Below, one piece after another: positions 9,352-18,400 of a stretch of DNA of 64,000 nucleotides. Under the pieces are notes generated by a model that was not told the DNA's origin, ran no database searches, and saw nothing but the letters and a program-made list of their open reading frames with translations. Position 1 is the stretch's first letter. Each line of letters starts with the position of its first letter. The DNA comes from Brucella tritici (GTDB lineage: Bacteria > Pseudomonadota > Alphaproteobacteria > Rhizobiales > Rhizobiaceae). The stretch spans positions 248,001 through 312,000 of the forward strand of contig NZ_CADEAR010000005.1 in assembly GCF_902825325.1 (NCBI RefSeq), written 5' to 3'. The position numbers and the translations under genes are program-made.

Positions 9352-9684
9352 CCCTGCACGCAGGGCATTGGATGGACGGCAGGAAAGCCAGCCCGCATAT
9401 CGTACGGGATAGGTCGGTGTCGTTTTGCCCTTTTGATTTCCGGCGGCATCGCTCTTTCCTCCCGGTAATGCTTCAACTTTGACGACATTCAGTCTAGGTA
9501 GGTCGAAACAGTTGTCAATAGATAATTACAGATGTAAATACATTAGATATTGAAACAGTAGAATCAGCGATTTGTGCCGTAAATTCGGAGTGCCGGTATC
9601 TTTCCGTGCGGGAGAAGCGCTGCTACACCAAGGCAGACAGGCAGAGGGTCCGCCGGGCGGGCCCGGTTGGCAAATGAGGTTCTG
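9352..9684. promoter_or_regulatory. Divergent promoter region with palindromic operator candidate
   Basis: This 330-base gap separates the importer operon (minus) from its likely regulator (plus). An AT-rich core holds the near-perfect palindrome ATGTAAATACAT at 9532-9543 (arms ATGTA/TACAT around AA). It is set among TAGATAATTACAG and TTAGATATT repeats. SorC/DeoR regulators commonly bind AT-rich palindromes between themselves and their target operon, which makes this the best operator candidate. Confidence 0.45.
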
Positions 9685-10689
9685 ATGATGAACGGAAAAC
9701 CGTTGTTGAACGGTCCAGCTGCGCTCGCCGAAGAACAGATGCAGATGCGCGTCGTCTGGCAATATTTCATGGAAGGTCGGACACAAGGAGAAATCGCGCA
9801 GGCCTTCTCCACCAATCGCCTGCGCATCAATAAGATTATCGCCGAGGCGCGCCGGTCGGCGCTGGTGACGATCACGTTGAACTCTCGACTGGTGTCATGC
9901 GTAGAATTGGAGCGACAGCTCGTCGCCGATTTTTCGTTGCGGCACGCCAGTATCGTGCCGACGCCCGACAATCCTGAGCTGGTGCCTGTGCTGGTGGGAC
10001 AGGCGACCGCCCATTATCTCTTAGACCAGCTGAACACCACCGACATATCGGGGATCGGTGTGGGGTGGGGCGCGACATTGCGTGAGATGGTGCGTCACAT
10101 GCCTAAGCTGAAACGGCCCGATGTTTCCGTCAGTTCCGTCCTCGGCGGTCTCACGCATGGCATCGAGATCAATACATTCGATATTGCGAGTGATCTGGCG
10201 CGCCAGCTCAATGCGCAATGCGCTTACCTCGCCGCGCCGATTTACGCTGGCAGCCCCCAATCTCGCGACGCCATCGTCAGTCAGGACGTGTTCGAAAGCG
10301 CTTTTGAGCGGATCAGGAAGAACGACATCATCCTTGTCAGTATCGGCGACTTGACGATGCGTTCGCTGCTAATCCGCTACGGATTGCCGAGTGACGTTTC
10401 GTTGGATGAACTGATTGCAGCTGGTGCCTGCGGCGATATCGTCGCGCAGTTTATTGACCGGAATGGTAAGCCCATCGACCATCCGATCAACCGGCGCGCC
10501 ATAGCGCCGTCATTCGAGACCCTAAAAAGCGTGCCGACTGTGGTGTTCGCGTCGGGCGGGCTTAACAAGGCAGAAGCGCTTGCTGCCGCGCTGCTCTCCG
10601 GCACCGGCAATGTACTCATTTGCGACGAGGAAACCGCGCGCCGTGCTCGCCAGATTGCGCTTGATGCATTAGGTGTTTCAGGCGAGTAG
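9685..10689 (+). CDS. SorC-family (DeoR-like) transcriptional regulator
   Basis: About 334 residues. The N-terminal helix-turn-helix reads YFMEGRTQGEIAQAFSTNRL followed by RINKIIAEARR. A long SorC sugar-binding domain follows, with the phosphosugar-loop-like stretches IGVGWGATLREMV and ILVSIGDLTMRSLL and the C-terminal GGLNKAEALAAALLSG. Known SorC proteins sense a phosphorylated sugar intermediate and control the adjacent catabolic operon. I favour ATG 9685 with GAGG upstream over the TTG at 9667. It is divergent from the ABC importer operon and is probably its local regulator. Confidence 0.85.
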   Translation: MMNGKPLLNGPAALAEEQMQMRVVWQYFMEGRTQGEIAQAFSTNRLRINKIIAEARRSALVTITLNSRLVSCVELERQLVADFSLRHASIVPTPDNPELVPVLVGQATAHYLLDQLNTTDISGIGVGWGATLREMVRHMPKLKRPDVSVSSVLGGLTHGIEINTFDIASDLARQLNAQCAYLAAPIYAGSPQSRDAIVSQDVFESAFERIRKNDIILVSIGDLTMRSLLIRYGLPSDVSLDELIAAGACGDIVAQFIDRNGKPIDHPINRRAIAPSFETLKSVPTVVFASGGLNKAEALAAALLSGTGNVLICDEETARRARQIALDALGVSGE

Positions 10690-10851
10690 CCAGATCATCT
10701 ACGTTCCAAACTGCACCGTTGGACGCTATCATCTTTAGCGATAAATAGCTCTCCTTAATGCTGGCCGCTTTTCTCCAATCAGCGGAAATTTTCAATCCAG
10801 CTTGGAAATTGCCAAACGCGAGCGATTTTTGGACATCAAGGGGAAAAATAA

Positions 10852-12474
10852 CTATCGCATCAGGCTCCAAAAGCCATGTTTTCGGCCATGCACCTTTTTC
10901 AAATTCGCAACGTAGTCATCATGCGTTTTGAACTCTGCAAACTCTTCTATCTGATGTGCCAGAGACGCACATTCCATGAGATGTCGCGCGGCGTGCTTGT
11001 AACGACTGGAGCGAGCATAATTGAGCGTAAAATCGATCATGGCACGCAGAAGGAGGGTCGCTGCCAGTGGATATTTCGCGCTTAGCACTTCTGCTGCAGG
11101 AGAAAGCAGTTCGTAACGATCGCCATCTAGTCCGGCGGCTCGGTGCGTTACCAATTTGGCTGCTTCGGCAGGAGAAGGATAGTTCAAAAAGAGTATCAAT
11201 GCCTGCTGGACATCGGGATGGGTCTGAGCGTATGCAAATGCCTTTTCCTCAGCCTCCACATCGTCAAAATCCGGTAATCGGCGCACAAATTCCTTCAGCA
11301 TGCCGTCATTGAGAGACTGTTCAAAGCACTGCCAGCGAAACTGTTGTGCTTCTTCACCACGACCGAGCATTTCAAGAGCGTCGGCTCGTGTCGCCTGCCA
11401 ATCGTAGGGAACTTGATACCGCTCACCGATTTGTGCGTTGTCAAGGGTTCTCAAAGCTTCCTCGGCTCGCCCTGCCGAAACCATCCTCCTGCCGATCTCT
11501 GTCGCTACTGTGGGGATAATATGCGTGTGCTCGGCATGCTGAGCGATATACAGGTCCACGTCACCTAACGCGTCAGCGATTTGCTGCAAGGACACTTTTG
11601 CTGTGAAGAATGCGCTACTCGCATAGACATCGTCCCGATAAACAGGCTCGTTTGAGCTCAAACCTATCAGTTGTCTGCTTTCGTTGGTTCGTTTCGTGTC
11701 GCGTGTCTTCGTTCCGCCTTCGAATAGCTGCTGCAATTGCCGCAGCCCTTCTTCGCCAAGGGCTGGTACCATGGATGGGATCAATCTGTCGAATTGACTG
11801 TAGCCATTGTTATTCTGGAGTGCTGCATAAATTCGCCCGACAAGGCTCTCCGTGGAGATCTTGACCTGTCCAGCTATCCGTCCTGCGTCATCAATTGCCT
11901 GATGAAAGCTTTCGGTGAGCGTTCCGCTACCGTCATGTGTGCGTTCGTAAATAGAATCTCCTAACAACAAAAACTGCCATATGAGTTCGAAAGCCTCATC
12001 GGGATTCGTCGGTGCTATTTTTTCGACGATTGTTTTACGCTGGGTTTCCAGATCGGATTTGACCGTCTTGACTTTCTGCCAGTCGATCCAACTCTTGGCA
12101 CGAGCGATACTGCTGAGACGTTTGCGAACCTCCCTGGCCAATTCTTCCCCGCTAGAGTTACCAGCAAGTTCCATTCGAAGACGTCGTTTGTGGTTGGCAT
12201 TTCCGGTACTGATTTCGATCAGCAGTTCAGCCAGTTTCTCTACGCCGAGCGCTTCGAGATTTTTTGCATTGAGCGTCGTTTTGGATGCCATGAAATAAGC
12301 CATTCGATTAATGCATAGCTGAAATCTGAATAGCGGACTGAACAGGTTTTCACCAGCATGATTAATCTCTTCTACGGACGGGTTTCCCTCGATTGAACTT
12401 TCAACGAACTCATTCTGGCACATCGCGATGCCGTTGGGAGCCGTCCACACCAACATGGAAGAAAAGTTGGTCAT
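10852..12474 (-). CDS. DUF6880-like helical protein of unknown function
   Basis: 540 codons from the first ATG. The stretch from residue 62 (MASKTTLNAKNLEALGVEKL) onward resembles the DUF6880 family: an N-terminal helix LAELLIEISTGNANHKRRLR, then many alpha-helical, TPR-like segments (AGRAEEALRTLDNAQIG, VTHRAAGLDGDRYELL). The start could therefore be ATG 12291; neither start has a strong ribosome-binding site. No catalytic motif, signal peptide or membrane helix is seen. Its function is not known. It stands alone, between the SorC gene and the traG operon. Confidence 0.6.
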   Translation of the reverse strand: MTNFSSMLVWTAPNGIAMCQNEFVESSIEGNPSVEEINHAGENLFSPLFRFQLCINRMAYFMASKTTLNAKNLEALGVEKLAELLIEISTGNANHKRRLRMELAGNSSGEELAREVRKRLSSIARAKSWIDWQKVKTVKSDLETQRKTIVEKIAPTNPDEAFELIWQFLLLGDSIYERTHDGSGTLTESFHQAIDDAGRIAGQVKISTESLVGRIYAALQNNNGYSQFDRLIPSMVPALGEEGLRQLQQLFEGGTKTRDTKRTNESRQLIGLSSNEPVYRDDVYASSAFFTAKVSLQQIADALGDVDLYIAQHAEHTHIIPTVATEIGRRMVSAGRAEEALRTLDNAQIGERYQVPYDWQATRADALEMLGRGEEAQQFRWQCFEQSLNDGMLKEFVRRLPDFDDVEAEEKAFAYAQTHPDVQQALILFLNYPSPAEAAKLVTHRAAGLDGDRYELLSPAAEVLSAKYPLAATLLLRAMIDFTLNYARSSRYKHAARHLMECASLAHQIEEFAEFKTHDDYVANLKKVHGRKHGFWSLMR

Positions 12475-12801
12475 CGGGTTACATTTGTTTCACAAGATTC
12501 TCGCATCGTCTCAATGTGTATCGTTGGGGCGATTGTTGAAGGGTTGCTCCGACCATTGAGCACCGCGATCCAGCCTGAAGAAGAGGCGGAGCAAAAAGCC
12601 AGTATCGTTCAGGTTTGTTTGAGATTTGCCGGTCAGTTTGCCAGATGAGCAGCCATGGCACCTATCGCTTAGTTTGCCACGAAGGGTCATGACAGGGGAG
12701 CGTGGCCCCGATCAAAGATGAAGATCACGCTTTGTGTCATTGCGATTCGTCGCTTTAACCGGACGGGAGGAAACTTTAAATGAAGCGCAGTTTTGCGGTC
12801 T
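12475..12801. other. Intergenic region between DUF6880-like gene and traG
   Basis: Nothing I can support as a gene lies here. A 60-codon minus-strand frame (12479-12661) has no ribosome-binding site and no recognisable family. The stretch may hold the promoter of the DUF6880-like gene and the end of the traG transcript, but no clear terminator hairpin with a T-run is visible. Confidence 0.4.
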
Positions 12802-14715
12802 TTATCGTTTAACGAACCGGTTGACTTCTGCAGCCTCGTCCATTTCCTTTCGCCGGAAATAGATGGCGCGCCCGCAGCGGATTGGACTGTGTCCCTGTAC
12901 AATGATGATCTGCTCATCCTTGCGCATGCTTTGAGTGATTTCGTGTGGCATGATCAGCGGGCGACGTTGGAAATTGAGGTTTTCGGATTTTCGCGAGGCG
13001 GTGTTTTTCGTATCCCAGCCGGTATTTCGTGAACTGCTTTTTACCTCCACCGTCATTTCCCCGCATTGGGCCGAGACGTTTCGCGCGGTATCGAGTGCCT
13101 TGATCGCCGCATAGCTTGTAAAGGCGCATCCATCGAGCCATGACAATGCACCGTCTTTGCCAAAATGGCGTTCCAACTGGCCGACGGATTGGTACATCAG
13201 CATCATGCTGATCCCGTATTTGCGACCGCGATCACGCGCTTCTTCAAGAACGCGCATATAGCCAAGCAGGTCAACCTCATCGAGCATGAACAAGGCACGG
13301 CGCTGGAATGCACCATCCGCCTCAATCATTGCATTGATCAGCGAGCCGATGATTACACGCCCGATCCCCGGATAGGAACGCAGGATCGATGCAGGGATAT
13401 TTAGAAACACATCCTTTTTGCCTGTCGCGATCTCTGCGGATTTGAAGCTATCGCCACAGACGAGGCCAGCGTAATTGTCGAGAGATAGCCATTGTGTATC
13501 CTTCGATGCAGTCGAATAGACACCTGAAAACGTCTGCTCGGTCATATTGACGAAGACGCCAAGTGTTTCACGAATGAAGGCAGATTCTGAATGCTCCTGA
13601 ACCTCTCGCAGCATGGCGAGCACGGATGTCTCGGGTTCGGAAACGATCTGTCGCAGGCTGCGCAAATTGCGTCGGCCGGAAAACTCCGGCGACAGCGTGA
13701 CATGTGCGAGAAGCCCAGTGAGAAGATTATGGGCCTGATCTTGAAAGTAAGAGCCGGTCGAGCTTTCGAAGCGCACACTTTCCGACAGCAACATATGAGC
13801 GATACCGACAATATCCTCTTCTTTGCTGGTTGATGTCTCAATTGCGTCAAGCACATTGAAACCTGTGACAGGGTTTGCCGGGTCAAGGATCATGGCTTCT
13901 CGCCGCAGTTTCTTCCGGCGATGTTCGATGACCATTGGTGCCACTTCGGTCGAGGGATCAAGACAGATGATCGGACCGGTGTAGCGCAGCGCTGTCGGCA
14001 CGACATTACTCGTCGTCTTGTAGCCGCCTGATCCGGCAAAGAAGAGCATGTGGGTGGAATCGAAATCCTGCTTGTAGGTAAGAAGCGGTGCCTTGCCGCC
14101 GCGTCCCCATGTGGCTGGGTCGTTTGGATCGAATGGTAGTTTATGAACGAGCTCCTTGTCGACGCGATAACGTTCGCCAACGACGATTTCGCCATCTTCC
14201 GGGAATAGTCGTGCTGCAGCACGCATTGGCAGCCAGTCTGCATCGCCGAAGGTTGCGCGCCGGGCGCGCATTACCTGTTCAGGCACGACACTGGAAATGC
14301 GTGCTGATACAGCAATGGCAATAAAGCCGATGACAGCGCTGACGACCGCGATCATATCCAGGTATGACAGCGTCTGGTCCCAACTCAATGCCCGGCTTTC
14401 CACGAAGGGGGAAAGACGGGTAATTTCGCGCAATGCGTAGAAACCAGTTATGAGCAGGAAGCAGGCAAGGCTTGCCAGCGCGATCGTTTTCCGCCGATGC
14501 AATGGCAACATCCAGACAGTCAGGAGCCCGGCAAGCGGGCCGAATATAAGGGCTGGTACAGGAGACGCCCGTAAAATCCAGTATTGCGGTTTCCCTGATA
14601 AGCCAGCGGCCAATTCCGGCCAACGCCAGTTGGCAATATAGAATGCCAAACTGGAAACAGCGATTGGCACCAGGGCGAGCAATTGGCTTGGATGCGGTTT
14701 TGCGCCAGTCGTCAT
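12802..14715 (-). CDS. traG: Type IV coupling protein TraG (VirD4-like)
   Basis: About 637 residues. The inner-membrane ATPase brings the relaxase-DNA complex to the secretion channel. Several N-terminal membrane helices (SLAFYIANWRWPELAAGL, LIFGPLAGLLTVWMLPL, KTIALASLACFLLITGFYAL) precede Walker A FFAGSGGYKTTSN (near residue 225) and Walker B ALFMLDEVDLLGYM (near 475). The VirD4 hallmark LDPSTEVAPM is present. The start is ATG 14715, which overlaps the traD stop as ATGA; the longer frame from 14742 is not needed. This is the Ti-plasmid-type TraG, transcribed with traD and traC. Its partner channel is the virB operon 27 kb away. Confidence 0.93.
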   Translation of the reverse strand: MTTGAKPHPSQLLALVPIAVSSLAFYIANWRWPELAAGLSGKPQYWILRASPVPALIFGPLAGLLTVWMLPLHRRKTIALASLACFLLITGFYALREITRLSPFVESRALSWDQTLSYLDMIAVVSAVIGFIAIAVSARISSVVPEQVMRARRATFGDADWLPMRAAARLFPEDGEIVVGERYRVDKELVHKLPFDPNDPATWGRGGKAPLLTYKQDFDSTHMLFFAGSGGYKTTSNVVPTALRYTGPIICLDPSTEVAPMVIEHRRKKLRREAMILDPANPVTGFNVLDAIETSTSKEEDIVGIAHMLLSESVRFESSTGSYFQDQAHNLLTGLLAHVTLSPEFSGRRNLRSLRQIVSEPETSVLAMLREVQEHSESAFIRETLGVFVNMTEQTFSGVYSTASKDTQWLSLDNYAGLVCGDSFKSAEIATGKKDVFLNIPASILRSYPGIGRVIIGSLINAMIEADGAFQRRALFMLDEVDLLGYMRVLEEARDRGRKYGISMMLMYQSVGQLERHFGKDGALSWLDGCAFTSYAAIKALDTARNVSAQCGEMTVEVKSSSRNTGWDTKNTASRKSENLNFQRRPLIMPHEITQSMRKDEQIIIVQGHSPIRCGRAIYFRRKEMDEAAEVNRFVKR

Positions 14716-14978
14716 TGCGCAGCATCCGGCTTTTCTTGCCAATGAGGATCCGATACTTTTACGCGGAAAGCCATTTCACCGAGATTGCGCAAGCGCTGAA
14801 ACTCAGCCGTATCCGGTAAAAGTCGCGCCAGTTCCAGCAAGCCACCGAGCAGGAATGCCCGGTCTGCCGTCGACAGACCGGCACGAACGACAATTTCGCC
14901 GAGTAGGTATTTTTTGCGAAGGTCTTTCTTACGTTTAACTGACACGAGCAACCTCCGTCGACGCGCCAGTCCCACCAT
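14712..14978 (-). CDS. traD: Conjugal transfer protein TraD
   Basis: A small basic protein of about 88 residues from ATG 14978 (MVGLARRRRLLVSVKRKKDL). It has the RKKDxRKKYLLGEIVVRAGL pattern typical of TraD in Ti-type transfer regions, a small protein that sits next to TraC. The open frame runs upstream to 15128, but that part reads as an overlap with traC. Its stop overlaps the traG start. It is thought to assist relaxosome formation; the exact role is not established. Confidence 0.8.
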   Translation of the reverse strand: MVGLARRRRLLVSVKRKKDLRKKYLLGEIVVRAGLSTADRAFLLGGLLELARLLPDTAEFQRLRNLGEMAFRVKVSDPHWQEKPDAAQ

Positions 14979-15222
14979 TTGTCTTTCGATGCGACGCAGC
15001 GGATGCGTCACCGATGTTCCTTTTTTTCCTTTCGCGAAATCGTGTCGTAATTTCACTAATGATTTGATCGATCTCCGTATCGGCGATGTCCATTTCCGCC
15101 AAACCGGATTTCGTGGCTGCACGCGCAAAGCGCTCGGCGGACTTTATCAGCAGTTCTTTTCTGCGTTCGTGCAGCTTCTCGATTTGTATGTCGATATCAA
15201 GAATAGAATTTTTGCCTGCCAT
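14935..15222 (-). CDS. traC: Conjugal transfer protein TraC
   Basis: 95 residues, starting MAGKNSILDIDIQIEKLHER. A short N-terminal coiled-coil-like helix is followed by AERFARAATKSGLAEMDIAD, the RxxxxAxKxGL pattern of TraC relaxosome accessory proteins that resembles MobC/ribbon-helix-helix nicking helpers. It is the first gene of the traCDG operon and lies 195 bases from the start of traA, on the other side of the presumed transfer origin region. It overlaps the start of traD by about 40 bases. Confidence 0.8.
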   Translation of the reverse strand: MAGKNSILDIDIQIEKLHERRKELLIKSAERFARAATKSGLAEMDIADTEIDQIISEITTRFRERKKRNIGDASAASHRKTNGGTGASTEVARVS

Positions 15223-15262
15223 CTATCGCGTTCCTTCCCATTTCGCGCTTTGCCCCTCGTTT

Positions 15263-15292
15263 ATTTAACTATATATAAAAAGATAGTTAAAT
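15263..15292. repeat. Perfect inverted repeat, 10-bp arms
   Basis: Arms ATTTAACTAT (15263-15272) and ATAGTTAAAT (15283-15292) are exact reverse complements across a 10-base spacer. They lie in the traC-traA gap. The spacing and symmetry suit a dimeric repressor site covering the divergent promoters, or a relaxosome site. The left-arm word TTTAACTAT recurs just upstream of the regulator gene at 42319-42666. Confidence 0.75.
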
Positions 15293-15321
15293 ATGTTATA
15301 AAGCGCAAGTCTATAACATAT
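15291..15321. repeat. Second perfect inverted repeat, 10-bp arms
   Basis: Arms ATATGTTATA (15291-15300) and TATAACATAT (15312-15321) are exact reverse complements with an 11-base spacer (AAGCGCAAGTC). The repeat abuts the first one, sharing two bases. It is a candidate oriT-proximal hairpin or second operator for traA. Confidence 0.75.
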
Positions 15322-15417
15322 TGTGCGGAAAAAGCTTGTTTAACTGTCTAAAAAATCGACGTCAATCAAAGCTCGTGTGCCGAGATACGACGTTCTTTGA
15401 AGGTCGGGAGGAGTGTC

Positions 15418-18400
15418 ATGGCGATCATGTTCGTCAGAGCGCAGGTGATCAGCAGGGGGGCGGGGCGCAGTATTGTCTCGGCTGCTGCCTATCGCCATCG
15501 TGCACGGATGGTGGACGAGCAGGCGGGAACTTCATTTAGCTATCGTAGCGGGGCTGATGAACTCAAGCATGAGGAACTGGCGCTTCCCGATGAGATTCCT
15601 AACTGGCTAACGACAGCCATTGAAGGAAAGACGGTCGCCGCGGCAAGCGAAGTTTTATGGAATGCGGTCGACGCCTTTGAGAAGCGGGTGGATGCACAGC
15701 TTGCCCGTGAACTCGTTATTGCGCTGCCGGAGGAACTGACACGTGCAGAAAACATTGCGCTCGTCCGCGAATTTATCAGGGAAAATCTGACCGCAAAGGG
15801 CATGGTTGCCGACTGGGTCTATCACGACAGGGACAGCAATCCGCATATCCATCTGATGATGACGTTGAGACCGCTGACGGAACAAGGGTTTGGCAGCAAG
15901 ATGGTGGCGGTATCTGGGCCCGACGGCAAGCCGTTGCGGGTGATCAAGCCCGATCGTCCGAATGGTGCTATCGTTTACTCGCGCTGGGCCGGTGACAAGG
16001 AGACGATGAAGGAGTGGAAGATTGCCTGGGCAGAAACGACCAATCGGCATTTGGCGCTTGCTGGCCATGACATTCGTCTTGACGGGCGCTCTTATGCCGA
16101 GCAGGGGCTCGATGGGATCGCGCAAAAGCATCTTGGACCGGAGAAGGCTGCTTTGGCGCGCAAGAATATGGAGATGTATTTCGCGCCGGCCGATCTTGTT
16201 CGCCGCCAGGAAATGGCAGATCGGCTTCTTGTAAAGCCTGAACTTCTTTTAAAGCAGCTTGAGCGCGAACGTTCCACTTTCAACGAACGCGACATTGCCA
16301 GAACGTTACATCGTTATGTTGATGATCCAGCCGATTTTGCCAGTATCCGCACACGGGTGATGGCGTCCAATAATCTGGTGTTGTTAAGGCCTCAGCAAGT
16401 TGACCGGCAAACTGGTAAGGTGGCGGAACCGGCTGTCTTTACGTCGCAAGAGATCTTGCGCACAGAGTTTGACATGGTTGGCTCGGCGGAGGTTTTGTCC
16501 AAGCGAACTGGCTTCAGGATCACTGACAAACAAAGGGCGTCGGCGTTGGGGGCCATCGAAACGGCTGATCCTGAAAAGCCTTTCAGACTTGAGCAGGAGC
16601 AGATTGACGCTGTCCATCATGTCACCAGTGACAGCGCTATTGCCGCCATTGTTGGTCTTGCCGGAGCGGGCAAATCGACGCTTCTTTCAGTTGCACGTAT
16701 TGCGTGGGAAAGCGGACATCATCGCGTTTTGGGTGCAGCACTTGCTGGCAAGGCAGCCGAGGGATTGGAGGAAAGCTCGGGTATCAAATCGCGAACTCTT
16801 GCCGCATGGGAACTTGCCTGGGCGAACGAACGCGATCTGCTGAAACGCGGCGATGTTTTTGTCATAGAAGAGGCAGGAATGGTGCCGTCGCAGCAGATGG
16901 CACGTGTGTTGGAGGCAGCAAAGGATGCCGGAGCAAAAGTCGTCCTTGTCGGTGACGCGATGCAGCTTCAACCAATTCAGGCCGGGGCAGCGTTTCGCGC
17001 TATTGCTGAGCGGATAGGTTCTGCAGAACTTGCTGGTGTTCGTCGCCAGCGCGAAGGATGGGCACGCGACGCCTCACATCTGTTTGCGCGTGGTGAAGTC
17101 GAAAAAGGTCTTGATGCATATTTAAAGCATGGGCACCTTATCGAGGCGCGAACCCACGACGAGATTATCGGCCGTCTGGTTTCGGATTGGGCAGATGCAC
17201 GCCGCTCGTTTCTCCAGCAATCAAAGGGAGAGGAAAGTGCATTTTCATATTGCGACAAATTACTCGTGCTTGCCCATACCAACAAGGATGTAAGGCTCCT
17301 CAACGAATCTCTTCGTGAAGAAATGAAGAAGGAATGCGCGTTGACGGTGCCGCGGGAATTCCGAACTGAACGTGGTATGCGGGAATTTGCTGTTGGTGAT
17401 CGCATCATTTTCCTCGAAAATTCCAGGTTTATTGAAACGCGAGCAACCGGGTTCGGCCCACAATATGTCAAGAATGGTCTGCTTGGTACCGTCGTTTCCA
17501 CCGGCGACAGACATGATGTTCCGCTGCTTTCCGTCCGTCTCGATAACGGTCGCGACGTTATTATAAGCGAGGATAGCTATCGAAATATTGATTATGGCTA
17601 TGCTGCCACCATCCATAAAGCGCAAGGAACGACTGTCGAGCGGACCTTCGTGCTTGCCACCGGCATGATGGATCAGCATCTGACCTATGTGGCGATGACG
17701 CGACATCGGGATCGGACAGATCTTTATGCAGCACGTGAGGATTTTGAGCCGAAAGCGCAATGGGGTGGGAAATCGCGTATTGACCATGCAGTGGGCGTTA
17801 CTGGGGAACTGGTTGAGGCCGGCATGGCAAAGTTCCGACCGCAGGACGATGATGTTGACGAAAGCCCTTATGCCGACGTGAAGACTGATGACGGGACTGT
17901 GCATCGGCTGTGGGGCGTCAGCTTGCCCAAGGCGTTGTCCGACGCAGGCGTATCGGAAGGCGATACGGTTCTTTTGAAAAAAGACGGTGTCGAAATCGTC
18001 AAGGTCACAATTCCTGTCCTCAACACGGAAACGGGAAAGAAAACTTACGAGGAAAGGCAGGTGGAGCGAAACGTCTGGACGGCAAAGCAGATCGAAACGG
18101 CAGCCATGCGTCTTGAGCGCATTGAGCGCGAAAGCCATCGCCCGGAACTCTTTGGACAGTTGGTTGAACGTCTTGGCCGTTCAGGCGCAAAAACCACAAC
18201 ACTCGATTTCGAGAACGAGGCCGACTATCAGGCGCATGTTCGCGACTTTGCCCGCAGGCGCGGTATCAACACAATTTCCGGGATGGCTGCAGACATAGAA
18301 GATAAGGTGACGCGCCAATGGTCATGGATTGTGGAAAAGCGCGAGCAGGTGACAAAACTTTGGGAGCGAGCAAATGTCGCGCTTGGCTTTACGATCGAGC

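Larger units (their letters stand above)
15223..15417. promoter_or_regulatory. traC-traA divergent region, candidate oriT and operators
   Basis: In Ti-type systems oriT and the divergent promoters lie between traC and traA. This AT-rich 195-base gap holds two perfect 10-bp inverted repeats (listed separately) and further TTTAACT-type words at 15265 and 15339. A GGGAGGAG ribosome-binding site precedes traA. I do not recognise the canonical Ti oriT nick sequence by eye, so the oriT placement is inference from gene order. Confidence 0.5.
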
